Assembly: GCA_003454975.1 (NCBI GenBank)
Contig: DMST01000192.1
Coordinates: 2,579 to 31,549 of the forward strand
DNA from: Cytophagales bacterium
GTDB lineage: Bacteria > Bacteroidota > Bacteroidia > Cytophagales > Cyclobacteriaceae
Direction: 5' to 3'
Length of the DNA stretch: 28,971 bases
In this document: piece by piece, positions 1 to 7,834 of the stretch
Numbering within the stretch: the stretch's first letter is position 1
Layout: each line of letters begins with the position of its first letter
Position numbers and translations under genes: made by a program
Notes under the pieces: model-generated
What the model saw: only the letters and a program-made list of their open reading frames with translations
The model's database searches: none
Told to the model about the DNA's origin: nothing

Positions 1-357
1 ACCCGTGGCCGTCTCACAAAGTAATCGTGCGATTTTTCAGCCCCAAAGTAATTGGGGTGAGCCAAAATTTCGGCTTCATTATGAGACATCCACGTTTTTA
101 CCCAAACGTCCCTTCCAAGTTCAGGTGGCAACATGATACCGAAGAAAATTGGGGTGTGCCCCCTCACCGTCGTCCGCTTCCGCGGCCTTAGGGGCAAGGG
201 GTCGCGCTCTCGGCACTCGCCTTCCTACCCACCAACCAGCAGCGGGCTCAAACAAAGCCTCCATCGCTCACACAACAGACCTAAAAACCTACCAACCGCT
301 AGCCTCCTGAAGACCTGCAGGATTCAAGCATCTTTCATCCTCCAAGCCTCCAAAAAC
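1..357. other. Intergenic region without a recognised gene
   Basis: I see no convincing gene here. The frame of the downstream lipoprotein stays open back to an ATG at 133, but those extra 75 codons read as an Arg/Ser/Pro-rich, low-complexity peptide in front of a clear signal peptide, so I treat them as untranslated. Bases 11-87 could fold into a three-armed structure: an outer stem GTCTCA (11-16) with TGAGAC (82-87), enclosing hairpins at 23-34, 41-57 (CCCCAA/TTGGGG) and 60-75. No known RNA family is recognised, and the upstream context is cut off by the window edge. Confidence 0.3.
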
Positions 358-1014
358 ATGAAACCCCAAACCCTTTTCCTGATCCTACCCTTCTTATGGG
401 TGGGCTGCCAAAGCCCCGAATCAGCGGGGAATGGAAACACCCAGCCAATTGACACCCAACCTACGGCCACCGCAGAACCTACCCCCACCCTCCTTGAAAA
501 AAACGCGCCCTTCCTCGATACCGCCTCCTTCGCCTACTTCTTGTCACTGCACGAACAGGCTGAGAGCTCGCAAGTAGGCATAGCCATCCCCTTCTACCTA
601 ATGGCAAAATTCCTCGATCCCAATATGGATACCCTTAAAGCTTTGGGGGTAGAATGGACTCCGGAAGGGGAAATCTGGCTGAGGCAAGGAGACACCTATG
701 AGGTAGAGGAAGGAGAATTCTTCGTATCCTCATCCTACCAATACCTACACATCTTTTCCACCGAAGGCGAGCTACTAGGCGACTATGCTTGGGAGAAACA
801 AGCCCATGAAGGAGGCGAAGGAGAAGAGCAGCATTCGGTCATGGAGACCGTTCGAGACGGATACCAACTCATCAGAACCAGTACCTTTCAGCGTACCGGT
901 TGGCTGGGGGAATATGGAGAGTCCGAGCTAGGGGTACTAGAAGAAACCAAAGAAGTAGATACCCTCCTGTGGGATCCGGTAGCACAACGCTTCCTCACCC
1001 CTACCCATCCCTGA
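358..1014 (+). CDS. Predicted lipoprotein, function unknown
   Basis: A 218-residue protein with a lipoprotein signal peptide (MKPQTLFLILPFLWVGC, lipidated Cys17), followed by a Thr/Pro/Glu-rich linker up to about residue 50 and an acidic globular part. It would be exported and anchored in the cell envelope. I recognise no domain. The start is the ATG at 358, because the signal peptide begins exactly there; the upstream in-frame ATG at 133 would bury it. The stop codon TGA (1012-1014) touches the stop codon of the convergent methyltransferase, so the two transcripts must overlap at their 3' ends. Export is well supported; function is unknown. Confidence 0.75.
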   Translation: MKPQTLFLILPFLWVGCQSPESAGNGNTQPIDTQPTATAEPTPTLLEKNAPFLDTASFAYFLSLHEQAESSQVGIAIPFYLMAKFLDPNMDTLKALGVEWTPEGEIWLRQGDTYEVEEGEFFVSSSYQYLHIFSTEGELLGDYAWEKQAHEGGEGEEQHSVMETVRDGYQLIRTSTFQRTGWLGEYGESELGVLEETKEVDTLLWDPVAQRFLTPTHP

Positions 1015-1536
1015 TCAGAAGGGTTTATCTGCAATAGCTAAGTAAATATCTCGATGACCGTAGCGGGAGGTACGGGAGTTAACCACCCGAAAGTTTTGCA
1101 ACCCCACGGCTTCCGCCAATTCCGCAAAGCGCTCTTTGGGTATTGGGTACGGCACCCACGGAGGATTGGGCTGGTCCGTGTCATACTCCGCCAACACCAA
1201 GCTGCCACCATATTTTAGTCGGTCTACCAGCTGGAGCAGTACCTCTTGCTGTTGAGGCACAAAGTGCAAGGCATTGGCCATCAAGATACCGTCCAAAGAC
1301 GGAAGGGAAAGCGGCTGGGTAAAGTCACCTTGCAGCACGTGCAGTCGGTGCTTTTCAAACTTCAGATCCTCCAATGCGCTGGTTTTTCGGTCTACGGCAT
1401 ACAAAGTAGAAGGCGAAGGCAGCAGCGTATCCAGAGCCTTGAGGAAGATGCCGTCCCCTGCACCCAGGTCAGCCCAAGTACCCGCCGCATTCGGTATTGC
1501 TGGTCGTATGAAATCGATGGCTTCAGAAATAGTCAT
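1015..1536 (-). CDS. Class I SAM-dependent methyltransferase
   Basis: A 173-residue Rossmann-fold methyltransferase. The glycine-rich motif I (WADLGAGDG, about residues 22-30) binds S-adenosylmethionine, an acidic residue follows in YAVDRK, and the motif IV region reads DGILMANALHF. This is the methyltransferase 11/25 type often seen as a stand-alone enzyme; the substrate cannot be read from sequence. I chose the ATG at 1536; an in-frame ATG at 1572 would add MNLIPYFPIYSS, which lies outside the fold. It converges on the upstream lipoprotein gene with no bases between the stop codons (TGA|TCA). Confidence 0.75.
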   Translation of the reverse strand: MTISEAIDFIRPAIPNAAGTWADLGAGDGIFLKALDTLLPSPSTLYAVDRKTSALEDLKFEKHRLHVLQGDFTQPLSLPSLDGILMANALHFVPQQQEVLLQLVDRLKYGGSLVLAEYDTDQPNPPWVPYPIPKERFAELAEAVGLQNFRVVNSRTSRYGHRDIYLAIADKPF

Positions 1537-1870
1537 GCTAGAGTAAATAGGAAAATAAGGAATTAGGTTCAATCAACACTCCTCCGAACCGTTCTTATTG
1601 CCCTTATCCTGATTAAAGAAATTCCCAATACACCTATTCAACGGGGCTTCAGTGAAGATGGGTCGTTGTTTCGCATCACCACAATCCTCGGTTTTTCGCC
1701 AGTTGTACAATGCCTCAGATATAGAAAAAACAAGCACTTCTCTCTATGGTGGAAAATGCAACCCCGAACAGAATAGGTTGTACTGGATTGCGAAGGAATT
1801 CAAAGAGGATACGCAAATACCTCCAGGCGTTCCAGGCGACAAGGTACATTTGCACATCCCCATATTTCCA

Positions 1871-1930
1871 CATCATCTCATCGGCTCATCAGCTCATTGT
1901 CCCATCGGCTCATTGCCTCATCAGCTCATC
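1871..1930. repeat. Degenerate CTCATC(A/G)GCTCAT repeat cluster
   Basis: Short direct repeats lie in a 60-bp tract. CATCGGCTCAT occurs at 1879-1889 and 1903-1913, and the 13-mer CTCATCAGCTCAT occurs at 1885-1897 and 1917-1929. The whole tract is built from GCTCAT/CTCATC units. It lies 65-125 bp upstream of the glpK start. It may be a slippage-generated tract or a binding array; its role is not known. Confidence 0.6.
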
Positions 1931-1943
1931 CCCCCGAATTAGC

Positions 1944-1973
1944 TTGCATCTCCCAAGCAGGCCTTTTAGTTTG
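1944..1973 (+). promoter_or_regulatory. Candidate Bacteroidota-type promoter of glpK
   Basis: TTG at 1944-1946, a 19-bp spacer, then TTAGTTTG at 1966-1973, which matches the phylum -7 consensus TAnnTTTG at five of the six defined bases. The glpK ATG follows 21 bp later, so the 5' leader would be short. Confidence 0.4.
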
Positions 1974-1994
1974 CTGGGAAAACCCGAAAGCCCT

Positions 1995-3500
1995 ATGAAC
2001 CCCAACTACATCCTGGCCTTGGACCAAGGCACTACTAGCTCCCGCGCCATTCTATTTGATGCGGAAGGGCAAATGGTAAGCATGGCCCAGAAAGAATTTA
2101 AGCAGCACTTTCCGCACAACGGCTGGGTAGAGCACGACGCCATGGAGATCTGGGAAAGCCAGTTTGAGGTAGCCCAGCAGGTACTTCATCAGCAGGGCAT
2201 TACCCCTGGCCAGCTGGCCGGCATCGGGATTACCAACCAGCGCGAGACCGCCGTAATGTGGGACGCGACCACGGGCCAGCCCATCGGGCCAGCCATTGTT
2301 TGGCAGGACAAACGCACGGACAGGCTGTGCGATCAACTGAAGGCCGACGGCCACGAAGCCGAGATTCGCCAGCGCACGGGCCTGGTCATAGACGCTTATT
2401 TCTCGGGCACCAAAGTCTGGTGGATGCTGGACAACATCCCTGGGGCAAGGGAGAAAGCGCAGCAGGGCGAACTGCGGTTTGGCACCGTGGACAGCTGGCT
2501 GATCTGGCAACTCTCACAAGGCAAATACCACATCACCGATTACAGCAATGCCAGCCGCACACTGCTCTTCAACATCCACGAGCTACAGTGGGACCCTTGG
2601 CTACTGAAAACCCTTGGTGATATTCCGGCCAGTCTATTCCCCAACGTAGTTCCTTCCTCAGGACCTTTGGCTACCATCACCTGGGAGGGCCACGAAATTC
2701 CTATCGCTGGCATTGCGGGAGACCAGCAAGCCGCCCTCTTTGGACAGCAATGCTGGGAGCCAGGCTTGGCCAAGAACACGTACGGTACAGGTTGCTTTAT
2801 GCTGATGAATACTGGCACCGAAGCCAAGGCCTCAGAAAACGGACTGCTCACCACCATTGCCTGGGGCCTGGAGGGTAAAGTGGAATATGCCCTGGAAGGT
2901 TCCGTCTTCATTGCCGGGGCAGCCATCCAGTGGCTGCGCGATGGGCTGCAGCTGTTCGAATCCGCACCGGAAAGCGAGGACTGGGCCCGACAAGTGGACG
3001 AGGAAGACCATGGGGTATACGTAGTGCCGGCCTTCGCGGGGTTAGGTGCCCCCTACTGGGACATGTACGCCCGCGGCGCTATGTTTGGCCTCACCCGCGA
3101 TACGGGCAAAGCCCACATTGCCCGGGCTACGCTGGAAAGCCTGGCCTACCAAACCCAAGACGTACTCACGGCTATGGAACAAGACACTGGCATCACCTTA
3201 CAAGCCCTCAACGTGGACGGAGGCGCATCGGCCAACAACCTGCTCATGCAATTCCAGGCGGATATTCTGGGCGTGCCTGTCGATCGGCCTCAGTCCGTAG
3301 AAAGCACCGCTTGGGGCGCAGCAATGTTGGCCGGGTTGGGCATCGGCTTTTGGACCAGGGAGCAACTACAGAAGATACGCGCCCTGGAGCAGCGTTTTGA
3401 GCCCCACATGGCCGAAGCCGACCGGGAAAGTCGCTACCGAGGCTGGCAGAAAGCCGTAAAACGCACCATGGGCTGGCTCAAGGAGGAGGAGATGAGTTAA
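1995..3500 (+). CDS. glpK: Glycerol kinase
   Basis: A 501-residue FGGY-family kinase, the usual length for GlpK (E. coli 502). It phosphorylates glycerol with ATP to sn-glycerol 3-phosphate in the cytoplasm. Visible signatures in order: the phosphate loop LDQGTTSSRAI near the N-terminus, NQRETAVMWD and AIVWQDKRTD (glycerol-contacting Arg, Glu, Trp), AYFSGTKVWWML, GIAGDQQAALFG with the catalytic Asp, TYGTGCF, the FGGY signature around PAFAGLGAPYWD, and DGGASANN. The start at 1995 gives the canonical MNPNYILALDQGTTS; the frame is open further upstream but only through repeats. No glpF or glpD is adjacent, so it appears to be a single-gene unit. It faces the epimerase gene. Confidence 0.96.
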   Translation: MNPNYILALDQGTTSSRAILFDAEGQMVSMAQKEFKQHFPHNGWVEHDAMEIWESQFEVAQQVLHQQGITPGQLAGIGITNQRETAVMWDATTGQPIGPAIVWQDKRTDRLCDQLKADGHEAEIRQRTGLVIDAYFSGTKVWWMLDNIPGAREKAQQGELRFGTVDSWLIWQLSQGKYHITDYSNASRTLLFNIHELQWDPWLLKTLGDIPASLFPNVVPSSGPLATITWEGHEIPIAGIAGDQQAALFGQQCWEPGLAKNTYGTGCFMLMNTGTEAKASENGLLTTIAWGLEGKVEYALEGSVFIAGAAIQWLRDGLQLFESAPESEDWARQVDEEDHGVYVVPAFAGLGAPYWDMYARGAMFGLTRDTGKAHIARATLESLAYQTQDVLTAMEQDTGITLQALNVDGGASANNLLMQFQADILGVPVDRPQSVESTAWGAAMLAGLGIGFWTREQLQKIRALEQRFEPHMAEADRESRYRGWQKAVKRTMGWLKEEEMS

Positions 3501-3526
3501 AATGCTAATTCGGTTATTGATCATGT

Positions 3527-3555
3527 AAAAAAAGGTAGAGGCGAGTAACTCGCCT
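3527..3555 (-). terminator. Probable intrinsic terminator of the epimerase gene
   Basis: A perfect inverted repeat, AGGCGAGT/ACTCGCCT around a single A (3539-3555; loop about 5 nt in practice), is preceded on the plus strand by seven A (3527-3533). Read on the minus strand this is a hairpin, five bases, then T7, about 75 bp past the epimerase stop. It may also stop glpK transcripts from the other side, although no T-run follows in that direction. Confidence 0.5.
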
Positions 3556-3628
3556 TGTGTCTTCCTGAAAACTGCTGAATGAACAGTAAAATGGAATTAT
3601 CCAGTATCCACTGTTAAGTATAACCTCG

Positions 3629-4654
3629 TCATTCCTCCCCGAAAAAACGCGCAATCAATGCCTTATCCCCGGTTTTCCAGGCATGCAGAGGCTCCGATTG
3701 CTTTTGTAAATAGTTTTTGATTGGTTTCCGGAATAGGCTAGCGAAGGTCTTTTGTGCGGGTGATGTATGGGCCTTGAGATTATGTAGGTAGGTCTCGGTG
3801 GTATCCTGTCGAAACTTTAAGATTTCCTCCAGCACATCTCCGTCTGCATAGTAACCACAATGAAAATTTTGCTTCGCAAACGTACGCTCGGGAAAGTCTG
3901 CCTTGCCCAAACCCGAGATAGCAAAGGAGCGGTCCATAAATTCCTGGTATTCAATCACACAATCCTTGCCTCCTCCCAGATTAAAAATTCGGCCATTCAG
4001 TGCCTCCTGCTGACCGAGAGCATGTACAAAAGCCCGGGCGGTATCGTGCGTGGTGCAAATCTCCATTTGAGTTTCTAAGGGCATATGAAACATAAGGCCG
4101 GACGTCTTGTGCGTACCATAGCCCATAATGGCCGAAAGCCGGAAAATACTGTAGTTCAAATCGCTATCCTGAATCACCTTCTCGGCGGCTATTTTGGTAT
4201 GCGCATACTCATCTCCCACACTAGGCACCAAAGGGTCTCCTACACGAATATTGGGATCTACCAAGCGGTCTCCATACACCGATACCGACGAAGAATAGAT
4301 CAAAAAGGACTCGGGGGCATAAATTTTCAAAGCATCGACTAGGTGCCGAGTCCCCCCTACATTCACCGCCTCGGCCAAGTTAGGATTTTCATCGGCCAGG
4401 GGTGGAATCACCGCCGCCAAGTGAATTACTACATCTTGACCCTGAACTACTTGGGCCACCTCTTCCGCTTGGATAATGTTTCCATACACCACATCAATGT
4501 GGTTGCTGAAGCGGCGCAATACCTTTTTGGCCAATTTACTTGGCAAGTCAAAGGCCGTTACTTGGTACTGTTTCTTTTCGGCCAACTGTTTGATGACTTC
4601 CCGGCCTACGCCGCCGCTGGCTCCGGTTACGAGTATTCGTTTACGTTCAGACAT
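3629..4654 (-). CDS. NAD-dependent epimerase/dehydratase (extended SDR)
   Basis: A 341-residue extended short-chain dehydrogenase/reductase. The N-terminus has the NAD(P)-binding GASGGVG (11-17). The catalytic set is visible: SSSVSVYG (Ser at 121-123) and Y150-AHT-K154. NVGGTRHLVDA and FNLGGG are typical of sugar-nucleotide epimerases and NAD-dependent dehydratases. The substrate is not predictable, because the neighbours (glpK and argH) do not form a polysaccharide cluster. The C-terminal 60 residues are basic and less conserved in character. The gene is convergent with glpK and divergent from argH. Confidence 0.88.
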   Translation of the reverse strand: MSERKRILVTGASGGVGREVIKQLAEKKQYQVTAFDLPSKLAKKVLRRFSNHIDVVYGNIIQAEEVAQVVQGQDVVIHLAAVIPPLADENPNLAEAVNVGGTRHLVDALKIYAPESFLIYSSSVSVYGDRLVDPNIRVGDPLVPSVGDEYAHTKIAAEKVIQDSDLNYSIFRLSAIMGYGTHKTSGLMFHMPLETQMEICTTHDTARAFVHALGQQEALNGRIFNLGGGKDCVIEYQEFMDRSFAISGLGKADFPERTFAKQNFHCGYYADGDVLEEILKFRQDTTETYLHNLKAHTSPAQKTFASLFRKPIKNYLQKQSEPLHAWKTGDKALIARFFGEE

Positions 4655-4978
4655 GGTGTTGGTGGCAGTAGTTTCTCAATTGTGCAACTCAAAATTGCAA
4701 TGTAGCTATAGAAAGGAACTCCATAAGCGAAAGGGAGTTTGAGAATATATTTCTTCTAAGGCTGAATTTTGGATGACAACTTGCCAACCAAAGTGGTGGG
4801 AAGAACACTCCGTATATTTGATTTGGACGGCAAGGTTCCTTCATTTTACCAGCCACCTGACTCCATCCTTTTACCAAATTCGCCTTGTCGACCCCCTACA
4901 CTTAGGCAAGAAATTAACCCCTGGCATTGCATTCCCCTTTCTGCATTAGTAACTCTGCGGACTCAAATCCATGCGTCT
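4655..4978. other. Divergent intergenic region, epimerase/argH
   Basis: 324 bases without a supported gene. The argH frame is open through most of it, but the sequence upstream of the ATG at 4979 does not look like ArgH. A TATATTTG at 4813-4820 matches the phylum -7 consensus on the plus strand, but no TTG lies 17-21 bp upstream of it, so it is weak as a promoter. Nothing else stands out. Confidence 0.35.
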
Positions 4979-6271
4979 ATGAAACTCTGGCAAAAAGACA
5001 TTTCCGTTTCGGAGAAAATTGAGCAATTCACGGTGGGCAACGACCGCGAACTGGACCTACAGCTAGCCCGGTACGATGTGCAAGGCTCTATGGCTCACGC
5101 CAATATGCTGGCCCAGGTAGGCTTGCTTCCAGCCGAGGACAACGCTGCCTTACAAGCCGGACTTAAGGAGCTGTTGGGGCAAATAGAAGCTGGGGAATTT
5201 GAGATCGAGCCGCAGTTTGAGGACGTGCATAGCAAGGTGGAGTTTTGGCTCACCGAGAAGGTGGGCGAAGCCGGTAAGAAGATACACACGGCCCGGTCAC
5301 GAAACGACCAAGTATTGGTAGACTTGCACCTGTGGGCCCGCGATCAAGTAAAAGAGACGCTGACTGAAATGGGCCGGCTGTTTGACCGGCTGATGGCCCT
5401 GGCCGAGGAGCATGCCGACCAAGGCATGCCGGGCTACACCCACATGCAGGTGGCCATGCCCTCTTCCTTTGGTCTTTGGTTTTCAGCCTACGCCGAAACA
5501 CTCATCGACGATGTGCTGCTGTGGCAGGCAGCTTACGGCACGGCCAACCAAAATCCACTGGGTTCAGCGGCAGGTTACGGCAGCAACTTCCCCATAGATC
5601 GGGAACAGACCACGCAGGAATTGGGCTTCGCCACTCTACGGTACAACGTGGTAGCCGCCCAAATGAGCCGCGGACGCTTGGAGAAGGCCATGGGCTTTGC
5701 TATTAGCAGTGTAGCCGCTACGCTCAACAAGCTGGCTACGGACATTTGTCTGTACATGGGCCAGGACTTCGGGTTTATCACCTTCCCCGATCATCTGACC
5801 ACGGGTAGCAGCATTATGCCCCACAAGAAGAATCCCGATGTATGGGAGCTGATTCGGGGCCAGACCAATCGCCTGCAGGCGGTACCCAACGAGCTAAGCC
5901 TAATGACCACCAACCAGCCCAGCGGCTACCATCGCGACTACCAGCTGCTGAAAGATGTGCTATTCCCGGCTATTACCCGCCTGCACTCGTGTCTGGACCT
6001 GGCTACTTACATGTTGGAGCACATTGAAGTGCGCGGTGGCTTGCTGGACAAGGAGAAATACGATCTGCTATTTACCGTAGAAGTAGTGAACGCCAAGGTA
6101 GTAGCAGGGGTCCCCTTCCGCGATGCCTACCGGGAAGTAGGTGCGGCGGTGGAGTCGGGCACCTATCAGCCCAACCGCAACTTGAACCATACGCACCAAG
6201 GCAGCCTGGGCAACCTCTGCTTGCCGGAGATTCGGCAAAAATGGGACCGGGCCACCATTAACACTAATTAA
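4979..6271 (+). CDS. argH: Argininosuccinate lyase
   Basis: A 430-residue fumarase/aspartase-superfamily enzyme catalysing the last arginine step, argininosuccinate to arginine plus fumarate. Visible motifs: FTVGNDRELD (18-26), HTARSRNDQV (103-112), GYTHMQ with the general-acid/base His (152-157), and the mobile signature loop GSSIMPHKKNPD starting at residue 276 with the catalytic Ser. The start at 4979 gives MKLWQKDISV, the usual beginning in Bacteroidota ArgH. It is slightly shorter than E. coli ArgH (457), which is normal for this phylum. No other arginine genes are nearby. A small lipoprotein gene follows after 35 bp and may be cotranscribed. Confidence 0.96.
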   Translation: MKLWQKDISVSEKIEQFTVGNDRELDLQLARYDVQGSMAHANMLAQVGLLPAEDNAALQAGLKELLGQIEAGEFEIEPQFEDVHSKVEFWLTEKVGEAGKKIHTARSRNDQVLVDLHLWARDQVKETLTEMGRLFDRLMALAEEHADQGMPGYTHMQVAMPSSFGLWFSAYAETLIDDVLLWQAAYGTANQNPLGSAAGYGSNFPIDREQTTQELGFATLRYNVVAAQMSRGRLEKAMGFAISSVAATLNKLATDICLYMGQDFGFITFPDHLTTGSSIMPHKKNPDVWELIRGQTNRLQAVPNELSLMTTNQPSGYHRDYQLLKDVLFPAITRLHSCLDLATYMLEHIEVRGGLLDKEKYDLLFTVEVVNAKVVAGVPFRDAYREVGAAVESGTYQPNRNLNHTHQGSLGNLCLPEIRQKWDRATINTN

Positions 6272-6306
6272 CATACCCAAACCCCAAGAAAGGCGTTAGC
6301 AAGAAC

Positions 6307-6750
6307 ATGAAGCAATCATTCTGGCTATTGTGCACAGTAGTGCTGCTGGCAAGTTGTGCCAAGCCCTCTGTAGGGTACAAAACGAGCGGCGAGCGTCCCA
6401 CGCTTCTAGATGAGGATACGTTTGTTCTGCAAGGCACCTCTAAAAATCCGCATTACGGCTACACTCCCAAAGCCCCCATTCATGTGGGCGGATACGATAC
6501 CCAGGATGAATCTTTGCACGTATTCCGGTATCTCAATGCCTTGCGTGGCCCCGAGGGAGAAAAAATCTCCTGGACGTATGAAGGCTCTTGCTGTGACTAT
6601 CCCTCTACTCGCGATCGCATGGGGCAGGCTTTTCTGGAAGTATACGCCCTCTCCTACCCTGGGCAAGCCCTTACGCCCCTGCTTGTGTACCTGGACACCT
6701 ATCATTATGATCGGTTACAAGCACCGGAAGGACTGACCCACGCCCGGTAA
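6307..6750 (+). CDS. Small lipoprotein with GSCC motif, function unknown
   Basis: A 147-residue protein with a lipoprotein signal peptide (MKQSFWLLCTVVLLASC, lipidated Cys17). The mature part contains HYGYTPKAPIHVGG, then RYLNALRGPEGEKISW, then YEGSCCDY with a Cys pair, and ends in a LEVYALSYPG...LLVYLDTYHYD strand pair. From memory this is a family common in Bacteroidota, sometimes labelled 2-dehydro-3-deoxyphosphooctonate aldolase in databases. At this size, and with a lipobox, it cannot be a KdsA enzyme. It may be in one transcript with argH (35 bp gap). The vicinal Cys pair is the obvious functional hint. Confidence 0.75.
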   Translation: MKQSFWLLCTVVLLASCAKPSVGYKTSGERPTLLDEDTFVLQGTSKNPHYGYTPKAPIHVGGYDTQDESLHVFRYLNALRGPEGEKISWTYEGSCCDYPSTRDRMGQAFLEVYALSYPGQALTPLLVYLDTYHYDRLQAPEGLTHAR

Positions 6751-6839
6751 AATAAGTCTCTGAGGATTTTCCCCCTTTAGATAGTACATTCCTATCTGTC
6801 GGAAATTTGACATATCCTGATTGGGATTTTTATTTCCCA

Positions 6840-6860
6840 AGATGTTAAATCACGACATCT
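6840..6860. promoter_or_regulatory. Inverted repeat upstream of the Crp/Fnr gene
   Basis: AGATGT (6840-6845) and ACATCT (6855-6860) form a perfect 6-bp inverted repeat with a 9-bp spacer, 21 bp overall, a size compatible with a dimeric regulator site. It lies about 140 bp upstream of the crp/fnr-type start, in AT-richer DNA. An operator role is an inference. Confidence 0.3.
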
Positions 6861-6962
6861 CGGCAGTGAATCGAGTGATAGATTCGCATACCTACAATTG
6901 TGAGACGTTTTAGTGAAAAGTGGTAATTGATGAAGAGCATGCCCTGCCGATATACCGAGCGG

Positions 6963-6981
6963 GGCTGTTCTTTGAACAGCC
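6963..6981. promoter_or_regulatory. 19-bp perfect palindrome just upstream of the Crp/Fnr gene
   Basis: GGCTGTTC-TTT-GAACAGCC: eight-base arms, three-base centre, no mismatch. It ends 21 bp before the ATG at 7003. It could be an operator used for autoregulation or a 5'-leader hairpin. No T-run follows, so it is not an intrinsic terminator. Confidence 0.5.
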
Positions 6982-7002
6982 AAATCAAAGCCAGACCTAC
7001 CG

Positions 7003-7680
7003 ATGAGTCCTTTTCCCATTGATCGATCATTAATGACCCTCCGGAGCACAGGAGATGGAGGCGAATTCTTTTCCGATATCATTCCTGAGCTATACCGTTA
7101 CCTGGAAGAAAAAGGTGAGTATCCGCTAAAAGAGATGGTGGATCATTTGGTAATTCCCCGCAACAAGTACCTCTACCTGCCCGGAGCTTCCCCCAGTTAC
7201 ATCTATGAGATTGTGGACGGAGCCGTCAAGCTAGGCAGCTATGCGCAAGACCAGCGAGAGACCATTTACGAAGTCCTTGGGTCAGGCGACTTCTTTGGCA
7301 ACCTACGGTACATCAACCAAGAGTTTTTCGAATTCTCTAAAACGATGGTTGGTTGCCGGGTGCGCCGTTACAAGCTTGCTTTCTTTCGCCGGGTCATCAT
7401 TGAGGATCCGCGCATTGCGGAGTGGTTTCAGAGCCGGGTAGTACACCGCTGGTGGCGTGCCGAAACCAAGCTTTTTCACATCCGCGGTGCCGATATGGAA
7501 GGAAAAGTTCTGATGGTGTTCCAACTACTCAACCGAAAGGTGACTGATGCCCGAGGCAATGAGCACCATCTGTTTTGGCTTCTCTCCCAAAAAGAGATTG
7601 GAGACCTCATTGGGGCATCCCGCCAAACGGTGTCTGGGGTAATAAAAAGTCTTATTCACAAGGGAGAGATTCATCACTAA
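7003..7680 (+). CDS. Crp/Fnr-family transcriptional regulator
   Basis: A 225-residue regulator: a cyclic-nucleotide-binding-like beta barrel (about residues 45-135, with LYLPG, YIYEIVDGAVKLG and LGSGDFFGN), a dimerisation helix (about 136-155) and a winged helix-turn-helix near the C-terminus (LLSQKEIGDLIGASRQTVSG, residues 193-212). There is no Cys cluster for an Fe-S centre as in FNR, and the cAMP-contacting RxS of CRP is not evident, so the ligand is unknown. It ends very soon after the recognition helix (HKGEIHH). The ATG at 7033 is an alternative start. A 19-bp palindrome sits directly upstream, and the sigma-54 activator lies downstream on the same strand. Confidence 0.9.
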   Translation: MSPFPIDRSLMTLRSTGDGGEFFSDIIPELYRYLEEKGEYPLKEMVDHLVIPRNKYLYLPGASPSYIYEIVDGAVKLGSYAQDQRETIYEVLGSGDFFGNLRYINQEFFEFSKTMVGCRVRRYKLAFFRRVIIEDPRIAEWFQSRVVHRWWRAETKLFHIRGADMEGKVLMVFQLLNRKVTDARGNEHHLFWLLSQKEIGDLIGASRQTVSGVIKSLIHKGEIHH

Positions 7681-7692
7681 TGGGGTTAAGGG

Positions 7693-7727
7693 ATAATCCC
7701 CACACTCAAATGATAATTGGGGGTTAT
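7693..7727 (+). terminator. Possible terminator hairpin after the Crp/Fnr gene
   Basis: ATAATCCCCA (7693-7702) pairs with TGGGGGTTAT (7718-7727), ten pairs including one G-T wobble, with a 15-base loop. It starts 13 bp after the stop. The downstream bases are T/A-rich (GGATTATTTCG) but lack a clean T-run, so the call is tentative. Confidence 0.4.
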
Positions 7728-7834
7728 GGATTATTTCGTCAAAGAATTTCATCGAAACACTTACACAAAAGTACTCTTCAGGGTAGGTATGCAGGCCATA
7801 TAATGATATCTTATAACAATCATATGCCTACCGC

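Larger units (their letters stand above)
1537..1994. other. Divergent intergenic region upstream of glpK
   Basis: 458 bases between the methyltransferase start and glpK. Open frames exist here (for example 96 codons at 1652-1942), but they run through the CTCAT-type repeats, lack recognisable domains and are not supported as genes. The stretch holds a repeat cluster (1871-1930) and a candidate glpK promoter (1944-1973), listed separately. Confidence 0.4.

Noticed and set aside
1652..1942. 96-codon plus-strand frame upstream of glpK
   Set aside because: It runs through the GCTCAT repeats, has biased composition and no domain or promoter.
2052..2510. 152-codon frame antisense to glpK
   Set aside because: It is a shadow of a clearly coding glpK; it has no domain or start signal.
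4813..4820. TATATTTG as the argH promoter
   Set aside because: It matches the -7 consensus but has no TTG at the proper distance, so it is not listed as a promoter.
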